A DNA stretch of 39,346 bases from a virus. A program made the position numbers and the translations under genes. Location of the stretch: IMG/VR virus record IMGVR_UViG_3300021093_000164, positions 1-39,346 of that record, one strand, 5' to 3'. How positions within the stretch are numbered: position 1 is the stretch's first letter; every line of letters starts with the position of its first letter. The notes below the pieces were generated by a model that was not told where the DNA came from, made no database searches, and was given only the letters and a program-made list of their open reading frames with translations. Shown here piece after piece: positions 15,963-24,100 of this stretch.

Positions 15963-16288
15963 GGTATTAGAGTTATTTTTGAGTCTTTTTGGATCAAATA
16001 AACACTTATACTTGTTTTTTTATTAAAAAAGTGTAATTTACCAGACATTGGCTTTTTATATTCGTAGCCAATTGATTTTAGTGCATCTATTATCTCATGT
16101 TCTTTATACTTACTAGCATCTATAACATTATCCGGAAGCATTGATATATCTGTTAGTTTCTTTTTTAGTTCATCAAAAATTGTATCAAATCCACTTGCTT
16201 CATTGATAAAGTTAAACTTGCAAAAAACATTTACAAGTTTTTTTGTAATTTCATTTATCAAATTTTCTTTGTTGTGTTTATTTTTCAT
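15959..16288 (-). CDS. Unknown small protein (109 aa)
   Basis: The family is not recognised. The N-terminal third is basic and helical (MKNKHNKENLINEITKK, then FINEAS at about 27-32, the second being a good IxE-A type cleavage site); the C-terminal half has alternating strands (LHFFNKKTSISVYLIQKDSKITLIP) typical of a small alpha/beta domain. If the FINE-A site were cut, the mature product would be about 79 residues. SD is weak. An ATATTTAT octamer lies 25 nt before the ATG, so this is probably the first gene of the unit that runs through the hydrolase and the ParB-fold gene. Confidence 0.6.
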   Translation of the reverse strand: MKNKHNKENLINEITKKLVNVFCKFNFINEASGFDTIFDELKKKLTDISMLPDNVIDASKYKEHEIIDALKSIGYEYKKPMSGKLHFFNKKTSISVYLIQKDSKITLIP

Positions 16289-16313
16289 GTTTTATCTTTT
16301 AATTGTTCTCATA

Positions 16314-16321
16314 ATAAATAT
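16314..16321 (-). promoter_or_regulatory. ATATTTAT late-promoter candidate
   Basis: The gene strand reads CTATATTTATTA, 25 nt before the ATG at 16288, in the short gap after the 140-residue gene. Confidence 0.5.
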
Positions 16322-16336
16322 AGAATTGAAATTAAA

Positions 16337-16759
16337 TTACCAATTATACACTCTAACTAAAAATATCTTAACAACACGGAAACCTTCTTTATTTTTAAGA
16401 AGTGCACAATTACGGTATCTTTCCCATTCAATAGGATATTTTTTATCAAGTATACCATTATTCAAATTCATTATCAATTCATTTAGAGCATTTATTGTGT
16501 ATATCGTATTTGTTTCTCGTTTTTGATGAACCATTATTGAATTTGGGAGAAATTTTTTGTAACTATCCATTATGACATTATACGAAAGTATTACATCTTC
16601 TTTTGTATCAAAAGACTTAAAATGAAATACTTTGTTGTTTAATATAGAAAAATTTTCTTTTATATTATCCAAAGTTTCTTGAACTTGGTATTTTCTTGCA
16701 AAAGTACATACAAGCTGTGTCTTCAATAATTTTCTCTCATTTTTTGTAAATTTCCGCAC
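16337..16759 (-). CDS. Unknown protein with uncertain start (up to 140 aa)
   Basis: The open frame runs from a GTG at 16759. No ATG occurs in the first 60 codons, and the GTG lacks a spaced SD; an in-frame TTG about 12 codons in has GAGAG before it and may be the true start. The central part, TIYTINALNELIMNLNNG (about 90-107) followed by WERYRNCALL, resembles small uncharacterised proteins I associate with T4-like phages, but I cannot attach a function. The protein is basic and mainly helical. The ATATTTAT element only 5 nt before the GTG would put a transcription start inside the ORF, another reason to doubt the GTG. It follows the polymerase gene. Confidence 0.55.
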   Translation of the reverse strand: MRKFTKNERKLLKTQLVCTFARKYQVQETLDNIKENFSILNNKVFHFKSFDTKEDVILSYNVIMDSYKKFLPNSIMVHQKRETNTIYTINALNELIMNLNNGILDKKYPIEWERYRNCALLKNKEGFRVVKIFLVRVYNW

Positions 16760-16764
16760 TTAAT

Positions 16765-16772
16765 ATAAATAT
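16765..16772 (-). promoter_or_regulatory. ATATTTAT late-promoter candidate overlapping a gene start
   Basis: The gene strand reads ACATATTTATAT, between the polymerase stop (16777) and the GTG at 16759. If it is a -10 element, transcription would begin at or within the next ORF. Confidence 0.4.
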
Positions 16773-16776
16773 GTTC

Positions 16777-17991
16777 CTAAATTTGTTTAATGTTACCAAA
16801 ATCCTCGCCAACATAAATTTTTATTGACATATTATCTGTCTCAAATGCAGACTGCAGAGTGTCAATTAAATCCATTTCATCTGGATGAATATCAAAAACA
16901 AAAGCATCATAAAGATACATCATAAACACAGACTTCTTATTTTGTAAATGTGGTAAAATACTTTTTATCTTACGGACATTGTATTCGGTTTCCAATGATT
17001 GAAGAACATAATTGAATACTTTATTAGGTGTTGCATCTTGAATATCTCTGAAATTCTTTTCGTAAAACCAAGACTTTACCATGCCATCGGTTTCATATAA
17101 GGAATACATTTCATCTATGAGTGCCTGAACTGATCTAAAGAAAGTGTGGTTCATAAATTCAGGCGTAATTGTTCCATATATGTTTTGAAATACTTTTGAT
17201 TTGAATTGGTCATAGTCCATGTCCATATCCAAATCACTCTGTATCTGCTCATACGGATGATATTCAAATTGATAATCCAATATCTTAGCAAGTAGTTTTA
17301 TATGGAACGCATCATAATCAAATTGAACTATCTTACCGCCTTCAAATCTTGAACTAATTTTATCTCTACTGCCGTCTTTCTTATTCATTGCAGAGAAATT
17401 AAAACCATCCCAAGCATTACTCGGTCTACCTGTTGCAGTATACCACATATAATTTTGTTTCTTCGTTTCATCGCCAACAAGAATATCATTCTTTTCTATT
17501 TCATGGAATACATTTATGAAATCATTACAGTAATCTATACAACTCTGTTCAATTGGGTTTTCTGTATAAACTCTCATAACATATTTTGCAATCTTTCTTG
17601 CCCATTCCAATTGTTTTGAAAGTGGTATGACATGACCTAAATCTTCTATTTTGTAAAATTTATTGGCGAGCGTTTCCATACCCTTCGGATAAAATTCTTT
17701 TGGATTGATATAGTCTGATGTATAATAATGTACATATGAATTTAGATCGATACCATCATTGAAACCGTTATATGCCAATGCTTTCTTATTGAATACAAGT
17801 GTTTTTGGATGCAATTTTATTTCATTTAACTTAATGTCTGTATCTACTTCATCTGGATGTGTAAAATTTATGTATTGTTCTTCCCCATCGGTAAATAGAA
17901 AATACATACCAATAATGCCAACTGCAGACGGGTGTTTGTTTGGATTGCTTGTAATTGGAATGCAAACCGAAGGTTTTTCTTGAAATGTCAT
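16777..17991 (-). CDS. Short divergent family A DNA polymerase-like protein
   Basis: The 404-residue protein shows the order of family A polymerase motifs: TGRPS (187-191), motif A as QFDYDAFHIKLLA (223-235, Asp225), a motif B-like KSKVFQNIYG (264-273), the conserved VFNYVLQSLETEY segment (325-337), and motif C as YLYDAFVFDI (359-368, Asp362). The two catalytic aspartates are kept, but the usual Glu of motif A is His, the HDE of motif C is YDA, and the Arg of motif B is not found. About 180 N-terminal residues show no exonuclease motifs. Family A enzymes usually have 600-900 residues. It may be a specialised or repair polymerase beside a gp43-type replicase outside the window, or an inactive derivative. 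SD is weak. Confidence 0.7.
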   Translation of the reverse strand: MTFQEKPSVCIPITSNPNKHPSAVGIIGMYFLFTDGEEQYINFTHPDEVDTDIKLNEIKLHPKTLVFNKKALAYNGFNDGIDLNSYVHYYTSDYINPKEFYPKGMETLANKFYKIEDLGHVIPLSKQLEWARKIAKYVMRVYTENPIEQSCIDYCNDFINVFHEIEKNDILVGDETKKQNYMWYTATGRPSNAWDGFNFSAMNKKDGSRDKISSRFEGGKIVQFDYDAFHIKLLAKILDYQFEYHPYEQIQSDLDMDMDYDQFKSKVFQNIYGTITPEFMNHTFFRSVQALIDEMYSLYETDGMVKSWFYEKNFRDIQDATPNKVFNYVLQSLETEYNVRKIKSILPHLQNKKSVFMMYLYDAFVFDIHPDEMDLIDTLQSAFETDNMSIKIYVGEDFGNIKQI

Positions 17992-18006
17992 AATAAAGTT
18001 TGTATA

Positions 18007-18693
18007 TTAACAGTTAATACATGGTCGTGGATTGAATTGACCATCATATTTACTAAATTCTCTATAATTGTGCAATAGTTCTGCTAATATACGAAATTTT
18101 TTTGAATGCCGCAAAACAATTCTTCTATTGGTATCAACTACTCCAGGAGTAACTAATATATCATTTTTATAGACATCGTATTCAGGACCGGATAGTTTCC
18201 ATGGAATAGCTATTAAACCATAAAGAAATTGGTTTATTCCACCATTTTTTGTGTTGTAAGTGGATGCCTGTTCTTGATCAATCTCATATAAAACTCTATC
18301 TTTCTCGTTTCTTTTATACACAAAAAATCTTTGTATAACACCCGCTTCCAACTCTTTTGTAGTTGGCCTTCTTTTAACAACAGATGGAGACCTGTATCTA
18401 TAAAACTGTGTGTTTGTTCCCAACAGTTTTCTTTTTTCTCCGTTTGAAAACACAGTAAAATGTTTTAGATCAAGATACTTGAAATAACTAGCATTACCTT
18501 CTTTATATCTAATCAATCTTTTTGATTTAACAGGATCCCAATCTCTTTCTGTATATTTTTCACCTGTGGAATACTGATGATAATAACCACTATATTCTTT
18601 CCAATCATCAAGATACATCAATTCCTGTCCTTTGGTAAATAAGTTTTTAGTAATTTGATTTTCAGAATAAAATATCTTTTTTCTTGTTGCCAT
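18007..18693 (-). CDS. Virion structural protein candidate (228 aa)
   Basis: I place the start at the ATG at 18693, with GGAG six to seven bases upstream; a longer reading frame to 18765 would overlap the hub gene and lacks an SD. The protein is rich in Tyr, Lys and Arg and starts ATRKKIFYSENQITKNLFTKG. It carries GQELMYLDDWKEYSGYYHQYSTGEKYTE (quoted from about 24, in two parts: GQELMYLDDWKEYSG and YYHQYSTGEKYTE) and ends in CINC. I recall proteins with this YHxxSTGExYT pattern in tail modules of other myoviruses but cannot name a function. It directly follows the baseplate hub gene (12-base gap), so a baseplate or tail-tip role is the best inference. Confidence 0.6.
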   Translation of the reverse strand: MATRKKIFYSENQITKNLFTKGQELMYLDDWKEYSGYYHQYSTGEKYTERDWDPVKSKRLIRYKEGNASYFKYLDLKHFTVFSNGEKRKLLGTNTQFYRYRSPSVVKRRPTTKELEAGVIQRFFVYKRNEKDRVLYEIDQEQASTYNTKNGGINQFLYGLIAIPWKLSGPEYDVYKNDILVTPGVVDTNRRIVLRHSKKFRILAELLHNYREFSKYDGQFNPRPCINC

Positions 18694-18704
18694 TACATAC
18701 TCCG

Positions 18705-20702
18705 TTAAAGTGTTCCACTTCCGTCCATTTTCAATCTGGCTGCAGTATGTAATGTGGTTTCCCACATACCACCAGATATTTTATGTTCAATTTTTGTAAT
18801 AACAAATACTAATTTATTATCAACATAAGTTTTCGGGACAAGATTTGTTGATATTACATCACCAAACCTAAATCCACTAACGCCATCTATCGTTATAGAA
18901 AAATCAACTGGATATAATGCCATATTTAACCAATGTGCATTTCCAGGACTTGTGGACATTTTTTTTAATTTTGCCAAATTTCCTCTAAACGCCTCACACC
19001 ATGCATCATTGAATCCTGTTTTTGAAAAATTTTCAACCGCCTTTACTAATTTTTGTTGAACTGCCGCTGCATCGCCTCCAGACGCTGCATCTGCCTTTAC
19101 TTCTATATTTGCAGGTTTATTTGCACCACGAGCTTTAACATAAGCAGCCGCTGCCATTGGTGCAGGTGGTTTTGACGATATATTAACATTCTTTATCAGT
19201 GGTCTATAAATATCTGCAGTAAATTTTAATGGTGTAACTTTATTCGTATGAGTTGATGATAAATTTGAATCTTCTATTGAAAGAATACACACTGCCAATT
19301 TACCATCAGCGTTTCCATCAAAATTGCTCGGTGGTTCGCATAAAACTGGTGATAATTGATACATTTCTCCAGAAGCAACATTTATTCTTTTCAATAATGT
19401 TTCAAACCAATTTGTTAAGTTTTTATAGAAAACATTTGCAGAATTTTCTTGAATAAAATTTTTGAAAGTTTCTTTTATGTAGTCTGTTCCAATCAATATG
19501 CCGCCTATGTTTATGTCATTTCCATTGACAAATGCAGCATCTTTATACTGTGGTACACAGTCTCCGTATTTTCCCATAACAGCTGAATCAGGAAATACAA
19601 CATCAATTGGAAATGCAGACTGTATTGGTAATTTTTGTGTTATATTACCTTCAACCGCGACTTTGAATACTTTTCCCAAACCACCGCCGCCACCTTCAAA
19701 TTTTTCTATTATCTTATTTGCGAAATCAACAAGACTATAAACATTCACATACCAAAATGGTTTAACAGCAGCTGATTCAGGCGGTGGTGGTGGTGGATCT
19801 GGGTTTTCAACTTCATCCTCCTCACCATCGGATTCTTGATACGGCCATGCAATTCCAACATAGTCTAACATTTTGCTAACCGTGTTACCAGCAGCAAGAT
19901 CAAATACTTCTCCTGCAGCAGCAGGAACCCAAGTTGGTATACCAGCTCCACCTGATGAATCTGGCGGTGGAGTTGGCACATCTCCATCAGTTCCTGCTGC
20001 TCCCTCTTCTTTTCCAGTTCCTAAATCTGCATCAATAATAGATGCCAAATTATTTCCTTCAACAACAACTTTTGCTGGATCTGTTACTTCACCAGCAGCA
20101 CCTTCCTCTGATTTTGTTGATTGATCTCCAGAAGCACCAACTGCAATAGTTGCGGCCGATACAATAGATATTGTTGCTGATAATGATAAGTCTACATTGA
20201 ATGACCAATTGAAATTACTTATTATTCCAGTAAATGCCTGTTTACAGGCAGGACCACCATAGCTCCATCCCCAAGACATTTTAACTTCTTTTCCTGGAAC
20301 AAAATATGCACTATCAACCCCTTTCATAGAAAATCCACCAGCACTTATTTCCGGCCAAAATGAAAATGCAAAGTTTCCTCGTAAAAGAGATCCAATTGTT
20401 CCATCATTAGTTACATCAATAGACGTTAATAAAGGAAATCTTGGCAAATTATTTGAGTTGTATAATTTTAATGCACCACTTTTATCACTCATAACTCTGT
20501 CACCTGGAAATCCAAGAGGAATGCCCCCACCAACAACATGACCATATGCGGTTTTTCCATATGACCATTCTACTGCTTTTGTATTTTTTCCACCACGAAC
20601 TCTAGTTCCTACCTGTGTTGCTCTAGCAGCCAATTCACCCTTTACACTTCCACCAACATTATGATAAAAGGGATTATCATATCCACTACTCCATTTTGGC
20701 AT
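18705..20702 (-). CDS. Baseplate hub-like protein (gp27/gpD-type) with low-complexity insertions
   Basis: The 665-residue protein lies where contractile phages encode the baseplate hub, after the gp53-like LysM gene. The C-terminus (VDFSITIDGVSGFRFGDV, then KLVFVITKIEHKISGGMWETTLH) matches the pattern of hub proteins of the gp27/gpD/VgrG type, which hold the spike and join it to the tube. Two low-complexity stretches interrupt it: about 190-305, rich in Ala, Gly, Glu and Pro with a six-proline run, and about 520-560, rich in Ala and Lys. They look like flexible linkers or insertions. There is no lysozyme motif. GGAG stands 10 bases before the ATG. The hub call is by position and C-terminal pattern. 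Confidence 0.7.
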   Translation of the reverse strand: MPKWSSGYDNPFYHNVGGSVKGELAARATQVGTRVRGGKNTKAVEWSYGKTAYGHVVGGGIPLGFPGDRVMSDKSGALKLYNSNNLPRFPLLTSIDVTNDGTIGSLLRGNFAFSFWPEISAGGFSMKGVDSAYFVPGKEVKMSWGWSYGGPACKQAFTGIISNFNWSFNVDLSLSATISIVSAATIAVGASGDQSTKSEEGAAGEVTDPAKVVVEGNNLASIIDADLGTGKEEGAAGTDGDVPTPPPDSSGGAGIPTWVPAAAGEVFDLAAGNTVSKMLDYVGIAWPYQESDGEEDEVENPDPPPPPPESAAVKPFWYVNVYSLVDFANKIIEKFEGGGGGLGKVFKVAVEGNITQKLPIQSAFPIDVVFPDSAVMGKYGDCVPQYKDAAFVNGNDINIGGILIGTDYIKETFKNFIQENSANVFYKNLTNWFETLLKRINVASGEMYQLSPVLCEPPSNFDGNADGKLAVCILSIEDSNLSSTHTNKVTPLKFTADIYRPLIKNVNISSKPPAPMAAAAYVKARGANKPANIEVKADAASGGDAAAVQQKLVKAVENFSKTGFNDAWCEAFRGNLAKLKKMSTSPGNAHWLNMALYPVDFSITIDGVSGFRFGDVISTNLVPKTYVDNKLVFVITKIEHKISGGMWETTLHTAARLKMDGSGTL

Positions 20703-20708
20703 AAAATA

Positions 20709-21044
20709 TTATCTCCAATTATTGTAACCATCTAATAAGGAAGCTATACCGGTATCTTCTTGATAATACGGTATTCTTATCACTAATCCAGCAGGAACAT
20801 CAAGACTACCTTTACCTAAATTATTTGCCTTAGCAATAACAAACCACAATGATTCATCATTATAGTATTCTTTTGCCAATATATCCAATCTGTCACCTTC
20901 TTGTGAAAGAATTTGTGTATCTTCCGCTTTATTAAAATTTGGATAAAAAACAGTAGATAGTCTTCTGACGAATTTATTTATTCCGTCAGATTCTATCTTT
21001 CTAGCATTTTGAACAATATATGTTCCACCATATCTTTTTGACAT
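20709..21044 (-). CDS. gp53: LysM-domain baseplate protein, T4 gp53-like
   Basis: This is a 111-residue protein with an N-terminal arm (about 1-42) and a LysM-type fold at about 45-96: ILSQEGDRLDILAKEYYND, SLWFVIAKANN and VPAGLVIRIP are the usual beta-alpha-alpha-beta elements. In T4-like phages gp53 is a small baseplate wedge protein, and in other myoviruses a similar LysM protein (P2 gpX-like) joins tube and hub. It is encoded between the giant baseplate-type gene and the hub, which fits. The start has GAGGA three bases before the ATG. Binding to peptidoglycan is not needed for this role. Confidence 0.85.
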   Translation of the reverse strand: MSKRYGGTYIVQNARKIESDGINKFVRRLSTVFYPNFNKAEDTQILSQEGDRLDILAKEYYNDESLWFVIAKANNLGKGSLDVPAGLVIRIPYYQEDTGIASLLDGYNNWR

Positions 21045-21080
21045 AATTCCTCTTATGTAAATGATTTCAATATCACTTTA

Positions 21081-21088
21081 ATAAATAT
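21081..21088 (-). promoter_or_regulatory. ATATTTAT late-promoter candidate
   Basis: The gene strand reads AGATATTTATTA, 36 nt before the gp53-like ATG at 21044 and 22 nt after the TAA that ends the lysine-rich extension of the upstream gene. Confidence 0.5.
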
Positions 21089-21109
21089 CTATACTGTATT
21101 ATTTACCAT

Positions 21110-21166
21110 TTATTTCTTCTTCTTTCCTTTCTTTTTCTTTTTGGAATTAGTAGCAGGAGTTTCAAT
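21110..21166 (-). other. In-frame lysine-rich extension beyond the TGA of the giant gene
   Basis: After the TGA at 21169-21167 the same frame stays open for 18 codons and ends with TAA at 21112-21110. The codons read IETPATNSKKKKKGKKKK. Composition and smooth continuation from NAQVGNTP suggest the original C-terminus of the gene, now behind a stop codon. Confidence 0.6.
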
Positions 21167-24100
21167 TCATGGCGTGTTACCAACTTGTGCATTAGCAGCA
21201 TTCGCTTGTTCTAAAGCATCCGCTTGTGTTTGATCCATAGCAGTCCCAGCAAGCATAGAATCTAATTGATCTGATGTATTACCAGACGGATATGTTCCTG
21301 GATCTGGTACATTTATAGGTTCTTCTGGTCTTGCCAAACTAAATCCACCGGTATTTTGCTGTTGACCAGTTAAATTTGGAACCAAATTCTGTGCACTAAC
21401 ATCAGGATTTGTTCCTGTTGCAGCCGGAAGGTTTGCATTAGGAGTTCCTGTTTGTGGAACATTTGTTGAACCACCATTTTGTTGATTTGCGGCATCGCCT
21501 GTTCTTACTTCTTCTTTCGCAACAAAACCAACATCGCCTATTGTATCTTTTTGAGTATCTTCTCTTGCTGTTTCATCAACAACTGGAATTTGTGTTTCTG
21601 TTTCTGGCATTGGTGATGACAATTGAGTATCATCCAATTCAGGAACACTCTGTAAATCTTCTGATGCATCAAAAGCTCTGAAGTAATTTACTTTGTTTGC
21701 CGCCTTCGGTAAAAGTCCTGTTTCCAGTGTAGCATCACTATCATCATATAGTGAATACATAACACCATTATATTCTGGTCTGTAAACACCAACCGGAGTA
21801 AATCCAACAGAAACTTCTATTGTTTTTGGTAATTGTAAAACGCCAGGATTTGATAAATTCAAATTACCGGCTTTAACATTTGATTTTCTATCGCCTTCAA
21901 GGTGTGCAGTTTCCCATGTAGTTCCAACATTGTCAAAACTATATGATAATGAACTTATGAAACCTGGCATTTTTCTATACAAATGACCTATATTCAAACG
22001 AATCATAGGTCCACGAATTAGTCCACCCTTTGTATATTCGGGTGCAGTCCATGACGATAAAAAGTTCAATTTACGCCACGATGCTTTCATTTCATCGCGA
22101 GATCCAATATGAACAACAAATCCAAAATTTATATTTCTTTCATATCCATCATAAACATAGAGTGGATCTCCTCTACCCATATATTTTACAGGATTCCATT
22201 TTGGATTATGACTTTCATTTATATTATTAAAAGTTGCTCTAAATGCTATTATTTCTGCAGGACGATTTACTCCACCGGATGCAATTTTCAAACCGGTGAA
22301 ATAAAATTCAATCATATCATTTGTACCTGGAATAGATTCATTATTATATTTTCCCTTTTCATATACCAAATCGGTTGTTATATTTTTTGATACTTTTCTG
22401 TAATCCAATATGTTTATCCTATCTCCTCTGAATTGACGACCTGGTTTTAATTTTGCTATTCCAGATTGTGTTTTTGAATCTTTAACATAAAGCAAATTTG
22501 TAATTGCCGGTATATTTCTTTGAGAACCTGGTTCACCATGTGCACCCAAACCGAAATACTTTTCCAAATTTCTAGAGTGAAATTTAGCAAATCTTGGATC
22601 AGATACAAAGTATTCTTTATCTGCTGTATCTGGAACAGTTGTTACTTGACCGTCTGATCCTGTAACTTGGCTTGCTGATCCACCGGCATATACATCCCAT
22701 CTAAAATCATTATATTTTCTAAATCTGTTTGGAACACTTGGATCTGCTTTTTTCAAATTACTATATGTTGCAGTTAAATACTTTTTTAATGGATTTAATT
22801 CATCCGGAGATGATTGATTTATTTTTTCATTAGGAATAGTTGCAACACCTGCATTTACAAAATCTGTTCTACGAACTCTATCTACTATTGTTCTTCTTGA
22901 AGGATCGTAAGGATCCAATTGTTTAATTCTTTGTATAGACTGATTTTGTAATTTTATAGGACTTGGTAAAATAGTTGATGGCGAAGAAGATTCTTCTAAC
23001 GGTCCATTTAATATCTCTGATAATTTTCTTATTGAACCAAAAACCTTTTTATCCGTTTCAATAAAATCATTTACTATTTCTTGCGAGTATGTATTACTAT
23101 CCTCACCAGTAAAATCTGTATAACTATAATACTGATTTCTTCTGGCGGTTAAAGGAAATTTTGGATTTTTACCGCTTGTTATACTCCAAGGTGGTGCAGT
23201 GTATGCACTTGTTGGTGTGCTCGTTGATGGTCCACCTGTTGGTGAAGTTGCTGCTGGAGCGCCATTTGTTGGTGGTGTTCCAGTAGTTGATACAGTAGCA
23301 CCTGCACCTGGAGGTGGAGTTGTTGTGCTTGGAGCAGTTGGACCATATTCTGACGGTGCAGCAGCAGTATTAACTATATCTGATTCAGGAAGAAGTGGAC
23401 TTGTGCTATAATAAACTAAATGTGGATGTCTTGATTTTCTTATTGTAGTTCCACCAATTCCTAATGGAGCATTGGGTCCTCCAAAATTACTAGATATTCT
23501 GCCTATGTTTGGTTCTAATGAATTATCCCGTGATACATTTGTCACCGGTTGAAAGGAATTTGGTAATAATTCTTTCATCAAACCGATCAATCTGTTGTAG
23601 TCTGTTTGATCACCGTCACCGTCTGGTGTTTCTAATGATTTCCAAATATCAGATGTTGGATCCGGCCAAGACTTATATTCACGAATTTTTGTTGTATCTT
23701 CATATTTGTTTAATTGAGCAGAATCAATTGCACCCAAAATACTATGTCTTGGTATTCTCAAACCAATTGGTGATCCACCAACATTTGCAATCAAAGCAAG
23801 TGGATTGTATATTTGTGTTGGAGACATACCTAATGTTGTAATTGATGAAAGTGTGTCTATAATGCCTTGAGAAGGTCTAGTATCTACGCTTGGATTCATC
23901 AATTGTAAACCGACTTGTTTTGCAAGAAATAACAATCCTTTTGCAGATAATAAAAACTTACCTATACGGAAAACATCCTGAACTATTCTTTCCGCAGCAG
24001 TAACCGCACCACCCCTAACGAGACCTTCATCAAATCCTATTCCAAATCCCCATCGTTGTCCTATATCTCTTAAAACATATGGTTGATCAAAACCAAAATC

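Noticed and set aside
18007-18765. Longer start for the 228-residue structural candidate
   Set aside because: It would overlap the hub gene by about 60 bases without an SD; the ATG at 18693 has GGAG.
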